Positions 32,915 to 42,093 of a stretch of 47,561 nt of DNA are shown in pieces (position 1 is the stretch's first letter; each line of letters starts with the position of its first letter). The DNA is from Candidatus Melainabacteria bacterium. Lineage in GTDB: Bacteria; Cyanobacteriota; Vampirovibrionia; Obscuribacterales; Obscuribacteraceae. The DNA lies in NCBI GenBank assembly GCA_013288645.1, contig JABDBL010000018.1, positions 1 to 47,561 of the forward strand, given 5' to 3'. The notes beneath the pieces are model-generated. The model was given only the letters and a program-made list of their open reading frames with translations. It had not been told where the DNA came from and did no database searches. The translations under genes were made by a program, and so were the position numbers.

Positions 32915-33892
32915 TTATCGCTCGTAGTCCAATGCGAATATCATTAGGAGGCGGTGGCACTGATTTACCTTCTTACTACGAACGGTTTGGGGGTTTTGTA
33001 ATAGCAGCAGCTATAGACAAATACATGTATCTGACTGTTAATCAATCATGGAACAACGAATATTTTCTCAAATATTCTAAGTTTGAACAGGTACGTAGCA
33101 TAGAGGAAATTCAGCATCCGATTTTCAAAGCCGCTCTCTCCAGTATGCAATTAGGTCCTAATATAGAATTAGTAAGTATCGCTGATATCCCAGCAGGTAC
33201 GGGTTTAGGTTCTTCCGGCAGTTTTACTACCGCTCTGCTTAAAGTGTTACATGTTTACAAGAAAAATAAAAACGTTATAGTTACCCCGCATGAATTGGCC
33301 GAACAAGCCTGTAATATCGAAATCAATATTCTAAAAGAGCCAGTAGGTAAGCAAGATCAATACATAGCTTCTTATGGTGGTATTACTTGTTTTGAAATCG
33401 ACAAAACAGGCTATGTAAATGCTTATCCAGCAAAACTTTCTAATCAAACGATATATAGCCTGGAAGATAATTTAATTATGTTTTTTACTGGCTATTCAAG
33501 GTCTGCCTCAGCAGTTTTAAAAGATCAAGATCAAAAGAGCAAAGATGACGATCAGAAAATGATAGAAAATCTTCACTATGTCAAAGATTTAGGACTACGT
33601 ATCGCAGCCGCCTTAGAAGCAGGACAATTAGCTACTTTTGGAGAATTAATGCATGAACATTGGCTTCACAAGAAAAAGAGATCTACGTCAATAAGCAATA
33701 AAGTGATAGATGAATATTATGAGTTAGCTAGAAAAAACGGCGCTGTCGGAGGCAAATTAGTGGGGGCTGGTGGTGGTGGGTTTTTGTTATTCTATACAGA
33801 AAACAAAAGACGTTTGCGCGAAAAAAATGGCAGAAGCTGGTTTGCAAGAATTGCGCTTTCATTTTGATTTTGAAGGTACAAGAGTCATATGA
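32911..33892 (+). CDS. hddA: D-glycero-D-manno-heptose 7-phosphate kinase (HddA-like), frameshifted
   Basis: A GHMP kinase that would phosphorylate heptose 7-phosphate to the 1,7-bisphosphate. It has RSPMRISLGGGGTDLPSYY at the N-terminus, the ATP loop PAGTGLGSSGSFTTALL, KQDQYIASYGG, and GGKLVGAGGGGFLLFY. As written the frame ends at 33867 with an unfamiliar tail. In the other frame the sequence reads MAEAGLQELRFHFDFEG and ends at 33892, which is the expected HddA C-terminus. The frames join if A7 (33821-33827) is read as A6, giving 326 residues. The corrected stop overlaps the ATG of the next gene (ATGA), as it does at the start with the SIS gene, which strongly supports the corrected frame. 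Base-calling error, mutation or slippage are all possible. Confidence 0.85.
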
Positions 33893-35175
33893 AAAGAATT
33901 GGCATATTAGGCGGCGGAGTTGCGGGGCTTAGTCTGTCTTATTTTTTGGGACCAGATACAGAAATATTAGAAAAGGACGATCAATGTGGAGGATTGTGCC
34001 GCAGCTTTGAAAAAGATGGATTTACTTATGACATCGGTGGTCATATCATGTTTTCGAAAGATCAAGAGATCTTGGACTTCGAAGTCAATTTGCTCAAAGG
34101 CAAACTGAATCAACTTTTCCGTAGAAATTCTATATGGTTTAAGGGGCGTTTTATCAAATACCCATTTGAAAATGGGCTTGCTGCCTTAGATAAAGAAGAC
34201 ATTTTTGACTGTCTGTATCATTTTTTAGATAATCCGCAAAGACCACAAAATAATTTTGAGGATTGGATTTATAACACTTTCGGTAAAGGATTGGCGGAGA
34301 ATTACCTTATTCCATATAATACAAAAATTTGGAAGACCCCCCCTAAAGAGATGGGCACTGCCTGGGTAGAGAGGATCCCTAAGCCCCCAGCTGAAGACAT
34401 TATAAAGTCGGCTTTAGGTATTGAGACTGAAGGCTATACTCATCAGTTACATTTTTACTATCCAAAGACTGGCGGTTTCCAGACTTTACCACGCACTTTC
34501 GAAGAACATGTCAAAGATCGAATAGTAAAGCGATTTCCCATTAATAAAATTCGCCGCACTGATAAAGGTTGGGCTGTAGCAAGCAATGGGCAAGAACGTG
34601 AATACGAGAAAATAGTCAATACCATGCCTATTTTTGATTTTATGAGGGTGTTAAAAGATGTTCCCCGAGCTGTGCAAAGAGCAGTTGACGATTTAAAATA
34701 CAACTCTTTAATTGTCGTTTTGGTGGGCATCGGCAAGCCCAGAAAAATCAATCACCAAGCTATTTATTTTGCCCAGCCGGATCTTCTTTTTCATCGTGTG
34801 ATTTTATTTGATTATTTTGGTTTGAATTATGTGCCAGACGGTTGCTCATCTATGGTGGCAGAAATTACTGCCAAAGAAGGGGATAACATTTGGTCAATGT
34901 CTGACAAAGAAGTTATTGCTCAGGTCGTAGAGGGTTTAGAACGAGAGGGCTTTCTTACCAAAAAAGACGTGGTTACTACTGATGTTCTCAGAACAAAATA
35001 TGCCTATGTCATTTACGATCCAAAGAGAGAAAAAAATTTGGATATCATATATGAATATTGCAAACAAGAAGGTATTGAGTTGTGCGGTAGGTTTAGTGAA
35101 TTTGTGTATTACAATTCTGATGCTGTAATTAGATCAGCAAAAACTGTAGCCGAACGTATAGTAGCTAGTAGCTAA
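33889..35175 (+). CDS. FAD-dependent oxidoreductase, UDP-galactopyranose-mutase-like
   Basis: A 428-residue flavoprotein. The N-terminal Rossmann loop GILGGGVAGLSLSYFLG is followed by LEKDDQCGGLCRSF and FTYDIGGHIMFSKD, the pattern of UDP-galactopyranose mutases and related amine-oxidase-fold proteins. Later come IPYNTKIWKTPP and YPKTGGFQTLP. It could interconvert ring forms of an NDP-sugar or act as a desaturase/oxidase; the exact reaction is not readable. Its start overlaps the frame-corrected HddA-like gene, and it is followed by an NDP-sugar epimerase gene. Confidence 0.8.
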   Translation: MKRIGILGGGVAGLSLSYFLGPDTEILEKDDQCGGLCRSFEKDGFTYDIGGHIMFSKDQEILDFEVNLLKGKLNQLFRRNSIWFKGRFIKYPFENGLAALDKEDIFDCLYHFLDNPQRPQNNFEDWIYNTFGKGLAENYLIPYNTKIWKTPPKEMGTAWVERIPKPPAEDIIKSALGIETEGYTHQLHFYYPKTGGFQTLPRTFEEHVKDRIVKRFPINKIRRTDKGWAVASNGQEREYEKIVNTMPIFDFMRVLKDVPRAVQRAVDDLKYNSLIVVLVGIGKPRKINHQAIYFAQPDLLFHRVILFDYFGLNYVPDGCSSMVAEITAKEGDNIWSMSDKEVIAQVVEGLEREGFLTKKDVVTTDVLRTKYAYVIYDPKREKNLDIIYEYCKQEGIELCGRFSEFVYYNSDAVIRSAKTVAERIVASS

Positions 35176-35191
35176 TGAATTGGTTTTGCTT

Positions 35192-36172
35192 ATGAATAAG
35201 ATTTTTATTGCGGGTGGAGCTGGTTGTATAGGCAGTCATTTTTGTGACTATCTGCTAACACAGCAAGATACTGAGAAAGTTACTGTTTATGATAATTTTT
35301 CCTCAGGGAAAGCCTGGCATTTGGCACAGCATGAAAATGACAAGCGGCTCCATCTAGTTAGAGGAGACATTGCCAATTTTTTACTTTTGCAAAAAGCCAT
35401 TGCAGGACACGACACTGTTATTCATTTGGCTTCGAATCCTGACATTGCCAGAGCAGCTAAAGAGCCGGCGATAGATTTTGAGCAAGGCACCATGCTTACC
35501 CATAATGTTCTTGAGGCTATGCGCACAACCGACGTGCGCCGTATACTTTATGCTTCTGGTAGCGGTATCTATGGTGATGTAGGAAACATTGAAATTGCCG
35601 AAGATCATGGACCGCTTATACCTATCTCGACTTATGGCGCTAGTAAATTAGCAGGGGAAGCTTTGATATCCGCCTATTGCTTCATGTTTGATATGTCTGG
35701 TTTGGCTTTTCGGTTTGGTAATGTTGTGGGAGCAAGACAAACACATGGGGTCGGATTCGACTTTATCAATAAATTGAGAGCTAATAATGGAGAACTGCAT
35801 ATATTAGGCGACGGAAAGCAAAGCAAATCATATGTGCACATAAGTGACATTATTAATGCCGTATTGCTAGCCAATGAAAAAGTTAAAGATCGCTTTGCTG
35901 CTTTCAATATCGCCACCGGTGACTATATAACTGTAACTGAAATAGCCAATATTGTAATAAAGAAAGTAGTAGGCGATGCAGCGAAAGTGAAGCTTATTTT
36001 TAGTGGTGGAGACAGGGGATGGAAAGGCGATATACCGATTGTAAGATTGAACACCAATAAAATTAGAGGGTTCGGTTGGCAATGCCATCACACTTCGGCG
36101 CAGGCAATAGAAAGATCAATAGATGAGATGCTGAAAGAAACAGGGCATTTAAAACCAATCAAGAATGTCTAG
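35192..36172 (+). CDS. NAD-dependent NDP-sugar epimerase/dehydratase
   Basis: A 326-residue extended short-chain dehydrogenase of the UDP-glucose 4-epimerase type. The cofactor loop is GGAGCIGSHFCDYLL, then VYDNFSSG, VIHLASNPDIA, YASGSGIYGD, and the catalytic pair in YGASKLAGE. The C-terminal strand LGDGKQSKSYVHISDI is typical of substrate-side contacts. ATG 35192 is preferred (the Rossmann fold starts at once); a TTG at 35180 adds four residues. Position beside a mutase-like flavoprotein suggests the two act in turn on one sugar nucleotide. It is 8 bases from the next gene. Confidence 0.85.
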   Translation: MNKIFIAGGAGCIGSHFCDYLLTQQDTEKVTVYDNFSSGKAWHLAQHENDKRLHLVRGDIANFLLLQKAIAGHDTVIHLASNPDIARAAKEPAIDFEQGTMLTHNVLEAMRTTDVRRILYASGSGIYGDVGNIEIAEDHGPLIPISTYGASKLAGEALISAYCFMFDMSGLAFRFGNVVGARQTHGVGFDFINKLRANNGELHILGDGKQSKSYVHISDIINAVLLANEKVKDRFAAFNIATGDYITVTEIANIVIKKVVGDAAKVKLIFSGGDRGWKGDIPIVRLNTNKIRGFGWQCHHTSAQAIERSIDEMLKETGHLKPIKNV

Positions 36173-36180
36173 GTAAGTGT

Positions 36181-36894
36181 ATGGGTAATTTCCCTCCGGT
36201 AATAATTTTGGTTGGTGGTTTGGGTACAAGAGTTAGCCCTCTTTATCCTGATTTGCCTAAAGCATTAATCCCTATAAATGATGAACCGTTTATTGCTCAC
36301 CAACTGCGGCTTTTGGCACGAGAATCAGTCAGTGAGGTTATTTTATGCGTAGGACATTTATCTGATCAGTTAAAAGCTTATGTGGGTTCGGGCCAGGATT
36401 TCGGTGTTAACGTAAGCTATTCTTATGATGGTGACAGCTTGCTTGGCACGGGAGGAGCTGTTCTTAAAGGAGCGCGAAATGTTAGTGGACCTTTTGCAGT
36501 TTTGTATGGGGATTCGTATTTAGATACAACATTTTCACCTATTAAAAGAGCCTTTTTTGATGCAAAAAAGACAGGACTGATGACTGTCTACAAGAACGAC
36601 AATCAATGGGACAAATCTAATATATTGTGTAAATCCGGTCTGGTTGTGGACTACAACAAGAGCAACCCCAGTTCTGAAATGCATTTTATTGATTATGGAT
36701 TATCGATTTTTGATCACGGAGCATTCAAAACCTTGGCAAATAATAAAACTTTCGATTTAAGCGAAGTGATCTTGCACTTAATCAGCAATCAGCAATTAGC
36801 TGCCTATGAAGTTAAAGAGCGCTTTTATGAAATAGGCTCGCCATCTGGACTTGAAGCATTGAAAATGCATCTTTCCTCTTCGTCAATAAAATGA
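36181..36894 (+). CDS. Heptose-1-phosphate nucleotidyltransferase (HddC-like)
   Basis: A 237-residue NDP-sugar pyrophosphorylase. The nucleotide loop LVGGLGTRVSPLYPDLPKAL has Val where Ala is usual in AGG. LGTGGAV and the metal Asp in VLYGDSYLDT follow, and FYEIGSP near the end. The wording SPLYPDLPKALIPINDEPF and short length resemble HddC, which makes GDP-D-glycero-alpha-D-manno-heptose. With the GmhA-like and HddA-like genes this gives three of the four steps; no GmhB-type phosphatase is in the window. It is the last gene of the plus-strand run and converges on the transaldolase gene. Confidence 0.8.
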   Translation: MGNFPPVIILVGGLGTRVSPLYPDLPKALIPINDEPFIAHQLRLLARESVSEVILCVGHLSDQLKAYVGSGQDFGVNVSYSYDGDSLLGTGGAVLKGARNVSGPFAVLYGDSYLDTTFSPIKRAFFDAKKTGLMTVYKNDNQWDKSNILCKSGLVVDYNKSNPSSEMHFIDYGLSIFDHGAFKTLANNKTFDLSEVILHLISNQQLAAYEVKERFYEIGSPSGLEALKMHLSSSSIK

Positions 36895-36956
36895 ACACTC
36901 AATGTTTCCATACTTGTGTGGGAAAGTCGATATTGGCGGCAATCTATTGTCGATCT

Positions 36957-37778
36957 TTATTTCTTTGGTTTGCTAGCGGCTGCAGTTTTTGTTTTAGCTT
37001 CAATTTGATATGCTGCTGCTTGGGCATCATTATAAAACATGCGCACGGTGTCTAAGGAAACCTGTTTCAGATCGCCACCTAATAACGGAAGCTTTTTCAA
37101 AATGTCTTCAGTTACGGTAATTATATGGCAACCAATCAGTTCAGCTTGCACTAAATTATATAATTCGCGCGGACTGGCCCACAGTAATTCTACATTTGGG
37201 TATTTGCTCAGAAACTCAACACACTTTATCATCACAGGCAATGGATCTTGACCAGCATCTGCAATTCGTCCAGCAAAAACGGAAACAATGCCACCGCCAC
37301 CTTGGGCAAGGACAGACGCAACGTCAGCCACCTGTTCAAACAAAGTTATAGCAGTGACATTCATTTTAATGCCCGATTTGGATAAACGCTTAATTAATGA
37401 GATACTCGACTCTCCCTCAGTATTGGTGATCGGGATTTTAACGTTAGTATTCTCGCCCCAGCCAGCAATTGCGTGGGCTTGTCTTTCCATTTCAGCAAAG
37501 TCATCAGAAAAGACTTCAAAAGAAATTGGTCTATCTTTGATCACAGATAAAATATCGTGGGCAAAAGATTCATAATCGGCGATGCCAGCTTTGCGCATCA
37601 GGGTTGGATTAGTGGTGAATCCAGCTATGCGAGGATCTCGATAATAGCGGAGCATGGCCTCAATATTTGCCCCATCTGCAAATATTTTAATATGCAAATC
37701 ATTAGCAGTAGGAACCATCGGGCTGCCCGCCGATCGCAACTTGTCAGTAAAATTCTTGATTTCCCGGTCTTTTGACAT
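36957..37778 (-). CDS. Transaldolase-family protein
   Basis: A 273-residue (alpha/beta)8 barrel of the transaldolase/fructose-6-phosphate aldolase family. IKIFADGANIEAM, GFTTNPTLMRKAG and the Schiff-base Lys114 in NVKIPIT are all present, with WASPRELYN and CHIITVTEDILKKL later. The length lies between the short (about 220) and classical (about 315) subfamilies. It has a lysine-rich C-terminal tail KTKTAAASKPKK. Such genes occur in surface-polysaccharide clusters. A role in supplying sedoheptulose 7-phosphate for the adjacent heptose genes is attractive but inferred. AGGGA lies 10 bases before the ATG. Confidence 0.85.
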   Translation of the reverse strand: MSKDREIKNFTDKLRSAGSPMVPTANDLHIKIFADGANIEAMLRYYRDPRIAGFTTNPTLMRKAGIADYESFAHDILSVIKDRPISFEVFSDDFAEMERQAHAIAGWGENTNVKIPITNTEGESSISLIKRLSKSGIKMNVTAITLFEQVADVASVLAQGGGGIVSVFAGRIADAGQDPLPVMIKCVEFLSKYPNVELLWASPRELYNLVQAELIGCHIITVTEDILKKLPLLGGDLKQVSLDTVRMFYNDAQAAAYQIEAKTKTAAASKPKK

Positions 37779-38066
37779 CTAAAACAGTCCCTGTGTTAGG
37801 TTTGAATAGCAATATTGGCCTTAGCCCCAAACCTATTAATTTCATGCCCACTTATCATGCAATGATACCTATATCTGTTCACTTAACTAACATTTTTAAT
37901 CCAATGTATAGCTAGCTATTTCAAAGTTTAAGGTACAAGCTTGCGCATTTAGGGGGGCGGTGGCGGCATTGATAACTTGAGGCTATCTTTATGAGGACTG
38001 TGGTATTAATATGGCAGGACTAGCGTCGATTTTGCCAATTAACACCACATCACAATTTCAGGTGGA

Positions 38067-40346
38067 ATGACTAAGTTAAATAATTCAGCAATCAAAGAAA
38101 GCATTCCCTCGCTTTTATCATGGCTCGCTTTGATTATCTTGATTGCCACACTTTGTATTCAATGCCCTGTTAAACCCGATTGTCCATCGATAAATTTTGA
38201 TGATGGTTGGATAGCAGCCTTAAACTATCTTCCTTTTTCCAAATATACGCCTGGCTTTGATTATAGCTATATGTACGGTCCGCTTTGGTTTTTAGTTCAC
38301 CCTATAAATATTTTACATAATCAATTGTGGGCCCAAGCGTTTTTGATATTTGAATATTTTTGTTTAGCATTGGTTGTCTGGTTTTATAGACACAGCCAAC
38401 CAGCCTTTATCTTCTGCGGTTTTATCTCTCTTCTGCTGCTATCTGGATTTACTATTCATGGTAGGTATACCATCCCGTCTCCAGACGAATACCTGCCCAT
38501 AATTATTGTCCTAATGCTACTTTCAATGTCACTTATAACTCAAGGCAGAGTTTTATTGTTTTCTTCAATATTAACGGCAATTCTTTCTAGCATTCTCTTG
38601 TTTATAAAATTCGATGTTGGGGTAGAAGTTGTAATTACTCTTGGGCTTTATATTTTGGTGTCTTTCATATGGAAGCGCCCTTATCCATCAATAGCTTTAA
38701 CAGCACTGTTATCTACTTTTTTCATTTCTGTTTTTATTTTGATGGCTGTTTTCTTTAAAGAGCCCTCAAATTGTGTTAACTGGGTTATTGCTAGTATGGA
38801 ATTTAAAACAAGTTTCACACAGGGCTGGTCGGAAACCACCGACATTCCATTGGTATCCCTGTTATTCAATTTAGGTGTTATTACACAAATTATTTACCTA
38901 TGGATAATAGCCTATTCAGCAAGAAAAGTTGAAAATTTAGGTTTATTGGGTACGGTTTTATTTCCCATTATCGTTTTGAATTTTCTCCACGGCTTTGTCA
39001 GAAATGATTGCTGGCATATGCTAGCCTTCTTCCGATTTGAATCCGCTGCCATCGCCTTATCAATACTCTTGTGTAGACGAAAGCTAGACTTTGTTTGGCT
39101 CATATTATGCTTTAGTCTAATTAGCATAGTAAATATCGGGCTGGATGGTAAAGCTCCAGACGACATATCCGTTGCCTCTTCAAGACTACAAAGTATTCAG
39201 TTGAGCAAAGATTTTCTATCAAAAATTGAGTTTGGCAAAACATGTGATGGTGTACCTTCTAATATGATGTGGTGCATGGCCAACCATCTTAATTACAAGC
39301 CTAATTTATTTGTTATGCTTTGTGGAGCTTGCACAAGCAAATTAGATAAACAAGAAGCCGAATATTTTGCTGGTCAGAACGGTCCAGATTATCTTTTTTG
39401 TGATTTCTCCAGCTTAAACCAGAAACACATGTTCTTTGAAACACCAGAAAGCTGGCGAGCGATTCTTGAGCACTATAAACCTATTAATTTTGAACTAAGC
39501 AAACAAGTATTGCTTCTGAAAAAACAACCTTCCTCAACCCCAGTGTTATTAACACCTGGCACTAATTTATCAATTATTACCGGTGAATGGTTATCGGTGC
39601 CCTTTTGTCAAAATCCTATGTATTGTTCATTTCATTTTATGTATAATTTCTGGGGTAAGATTTTCAGTTTGTTTTATAAAATTCCCAGCATTTATTTCAA
39701 TGTAAAATATGCTGACGGACAAATGCAAAGTTATAGACTAGTGCCTGATTCTTCCAGAAATGGCATTTTAGTCAATTATTTGCCAGAAGACATGCAAGCT
39801 CTCAGGCTTCTATTTGATGGCAAAGCAAATAATTCAGTAATTGAATTTCAGTTAGTTGGCCCTGGTTTAAGCTATTTTCAGACTCCCATTAGCTATAATT
39901 GGTTGAAGCAAGAAAACAAACTAATTCAACTAGAAAAAAATAAATTCATAGCAGGATTATTGACACCGAGTAATAACAGATTCAAGCTCCGTATTAGCTC
40001 CAACCCTACTCGCTACACAGTCGATCATATTCCCATCTATGGCAGAAAGAACAATGAGCCCATCAATTTTTTATTCATTGCCACAGAGCAAGATAGCAAC
40101 TTTCCCGTAAACGCCTTATATATACAAGTCGATAGTGGGCCGTTCATTAAAACAAGTGCCAGAAATCCGATATATGAGCTTGCTCCTTTTCTTTCCTCGC
40201 GTACGAGTTTAACTTCAGGCTTTAAAATAGCCTTAGATACAAGAGAATTAGTATCAGGTAGACATTTTTTGAATTACGTGGTCCAGCCTGTTAATAGTGA
40301 TAAGTTGTATAAAATGCCCGACTCATTGGGATTTATAATCGAATAG
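38067..40346 (+). CDS. Large membrane protein, GT-C-like with a soluble C-terminal domain
   Basis: A 759-residue protein. Residues about 15-370 hold roughly ten membrane helices. The first outer loop contains INFDDGWIAALNYL and DYSYMYGPLWF, with paired acidic residues placed as in GT-C glycosyltransferases. The last 390 residues are soluble, with Cys-rich MCGACTSK and many beta strands, probably outside the cytoplasm. No named family is recognised, but the plan (GT-C-like membrane half plus periplasmic C-terminal domain) suggests a lipid-linked-sugar transferase. The ATG follows AGGTGGA closely. It stands alone between the transaldolase and the methyltransferase-glycosyltransferase gene, and its promoter region (37779-38066) is shared with the divergent transaldolase. 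Confidence 0.6.
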   Translation: MTKLNNSAIKESIPSLLSWLALIILIATLCIQCPVKPDCPSINFDDGWIAALNYLPFSKYTPGFDYSYMYGPLWFLVHPINILHNQLWAQAFLIFEYFCLALVVWFYRHSQPAFIFCGFISLLLLSGFTIHGRYTIPSPDEYLPIIIVLMLLSMSLITQGRVLLFSSILTAILSSILLFIKFDVGVEVVITLGLYILVSFIWKRPYPSIALTALLSTFFISVFILMAVFFKEPSNCVNWVIASMEFKTSFTQGWSETTDIPLVSLLFNLGVITQIIYLWIIAYSARKVENLGLLGTVLFPIIVLNFLHGFVRNDCWHMLAFFRFESAAIALSILLCRRKLDFVWLILCFSLISIVNIGLDGKAPDDISVASSRLQSIQLSKDFLSKIEFGKTCDGVPSNMMWCMANHLNYKPNLFVMLCGACTSKLDKQEAEYFAGQNGPDYLFCDFSSLNQKHMFFETPESWRAILEHYKPINFELSKQVLLLKKQPSSTPVLLTPGTNLSIITGEWLSVPFCQNPMYCSFHFMYNFWGKIFSLFYKIPSIYFNVKYADGQMQSYRLVPDSSRNGILVNYLPEDMQALRLLFDGKANNSVIEFQLVGPGLSYFQTPISYNWLKQENKLIQLEKNKFIAGLLTPSNNRFKLRISSNPTRYTVDHIPIYGRKNNEPINFLFIATEQDSNFPVNALYIQVDSGPFIKTSARNPIYELAPFLSSRTSLTSGFKIALDTRELVSGRHFLNYVVQPVNSDKLYKMPDSLGFIIE

Positions 40347-40524
40347 ATGTCAATGACATTTTGACTTGATTTCTTAGAAATTGTGCAAACGGTTGAATTC
40401 TACAATTGGGTGGCACGTTAAGTCGATAAGGATTAGCTTTAGTATCAATTTGGGAAGATACAATAAGTGCATGATAGGCAAATGGCTTCTGGTATTGGCA
40501 TCTATGACTTGATGGGTCACAAAA

Positions 40525-42042
40525 ATGACACTTGAGGACAACCTGAGAAGCATGGAACGTAGCCGCGAGTCTTATTGGTTACGTTATCCGAATACTTCAC
40601 CTCTAAAACTTCGTTGGCGTGCTAATACGGTGCGGCATTCATTCCATGTGCTTCCAGGTGAATCAATTCTCGAATTGGGAGCAGGCACCGGTTTATGGAC
40701 AGAATGTCTTTCATCGGTTCTAAGAGGTGAGAACCCTATCACTGCTGCAGTATTTAACGATGAATTAATCCAACAAGCACGCAACATTCCTAATGTCAAA
40801 TTTCAAAAGGTCGACAATCTCTTAAAAGACTTGCCCGCAGAAAGCTTTGACTATATCGTTGGCACCGCCATTCTCTGTCACGACAAATACCCTCAGAATT
40901 TGGCGGCTCTTTATACATTACTCAAACCAGGCGGACAACTCTTGTTCTTTGAAGCCAATTATTGGAATCCGCAGGTATTCATCAAAAATCATATTCGTAT
41001 TCTTGGTCGTATGTATGGAGATCCGCCATGTCTGGTGGGCGTGCGCCAGTATCAGTTAATGAAAATTGCATCTCATCAAGGTTTTACAAATTTGGAAATT
41101 ATTTGTTACGATATTATTCATCCACAGACACCGCGTTCGCTGGTTCGGCTACTTCAATCGCTCGCGTATTTATTGGAACATACGCCTTTAATTCGGGACC
41201 TCTGTGGAACTTTATACATATGGGGAAAGAAACCTGAAAATGAGCAATCGAGCAGGCGTTACGTTAATCTCGCTAATCACAAACAACTTTTTGGGGCAAT
41301 CACAATTGTGGTGCCCTCCTATAACGAAGAAATGAATATACCCGTGTTGGTTAATGCACTTATTCAGTGTTATAGCGATTATATCCATGAGATCATTATA
41401 GTCAATGATAACAGCACTGACCGCACTGGCGAGGTGGGATTGGAATTGGCTAAACAGGATTCTCGCGTCAAGGTAATCAACCGAAAACCTCCTGGTGGCG
41501 TTGGGCGAGCACTGAGAGACGGTTATTCAGCAGCGACGGGTAATTATATTCTTACGATGGATTGCGACTTCGTTCAGATTGTTCCTGAGTTACGCGACTT
41601 ATTCGATGCTATTGCAGAGGGTCATGATGGTGCTATAGGCAGTCGCTTTTCGTACGAATCAACTTTGCTCAATTATCCATTTTTCAAGATTCTGTGCAAC
41701 CGGTGCTTTCATCTGCTCGTCAATTTATTTCTTCCTATACGAATACGCGACATCTCGAATAATTTAAAGCTTTATCGCAAAGAAATTCTTCAGTCTTTTC
41801 GGATTGAACAAGACCATTTCGCGGCCAATGTAGAAACCGGGCTCAAACCATTATTGGCTGGCTATGACATAAAAGAAGTGCCTATCTCCTGGATCAATCG
41901 AACCATTGATATGGGTACGTCTTCATTTAGCATCATCAGCGTTGCGCCAAGTTATTTTTTTGAATTGCTTCATATTGTCTTGAATGCTTGGCAAAAACCA
42001 AGCAGCAAATCAGTGGTAAATAAAGATATCCAAAGACCTTGA
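40525..42042 (+). CDS. Methyltransferase-glycosyltransferase fusion
   Basis: A 505-residue two-domain protein. Residues about 1-245 are a class I SAM methyltransferase: ILELGAGTGLW (48-58), YIVGTAILCHD as motif II, and the loop LLKPGGQLLFFEANYW. Residues about 255-490 are a GT2 domain: ITIVVPSYNEEMNIP, IVNDNSTDRTGE, GGVGRALRDGY, the metal motif TMDCDF, and ISNNLKLYRKE. The two halves would let one protein both methylate and glycosylate a glycan or lipid carrier. Both motif sets are intact. It converges with the methyltransferase gene at 42094. Confidence 0.85.
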   Translation: MTLEDNLRSMERSRESYWLRYPNTSPLKLRWRANTVRHSFHVLPGESILELGAGTGLWTECLSSVLRGENPITAAVFNDELIQQARNIPNVKFQKVDNLLKDLPAESFDYIVGTAILCHDKYPQNLAALYTLLKPGGQLLFFEANYWNPQVFIKNHIRILGRMYGDPPCLVGVRQYQLMKIASHQGFTNLEIICYDIIHPQTPRSLVRLLQSLAYLLEHTPLIRDLCGTLYIWGKKPENEQSSRRYVNLANHKQLFGAITIVVPSYNEEMNIPVLVNALIQCYSDYIHEIIIVNDNSTDRTGEVGLELAKQDSRVKVINRKPPGGVGRALRDGYSAATGNYILTMDCDFVQIVPELRDLFDAIAEGHDGAIGSRFSYESTLLNYPFFKILCNRCFHLLVNLFLPIRIRDISNNLKLYRKEILQSFRIEQDHFAANVETGLKPLLAGYDIKEVPISWINRTIDMGTSSFSIISVAPSYFFELLHIVLNAWQKPSSKSVVNKDIQRP

Positions 42043-42060
42043 GAATGCTGGCTAGCGACG

Positions 42061-42072
42061 AGCCCGCGGGCT
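42061..42072. repeat. Perfect palindrome between convergent genes
   Basis: AGCCCGCGGGCT is a 12-base perfect palindrome in the 51-base gap between two converging genes. With no loop it cannot form a good hairpin, so a protein-binding site or part of a terminator is possible. Confidence 0.35.
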
Positions 42073-42093
42073 AAGGTTTATCGTGACTCAAGC

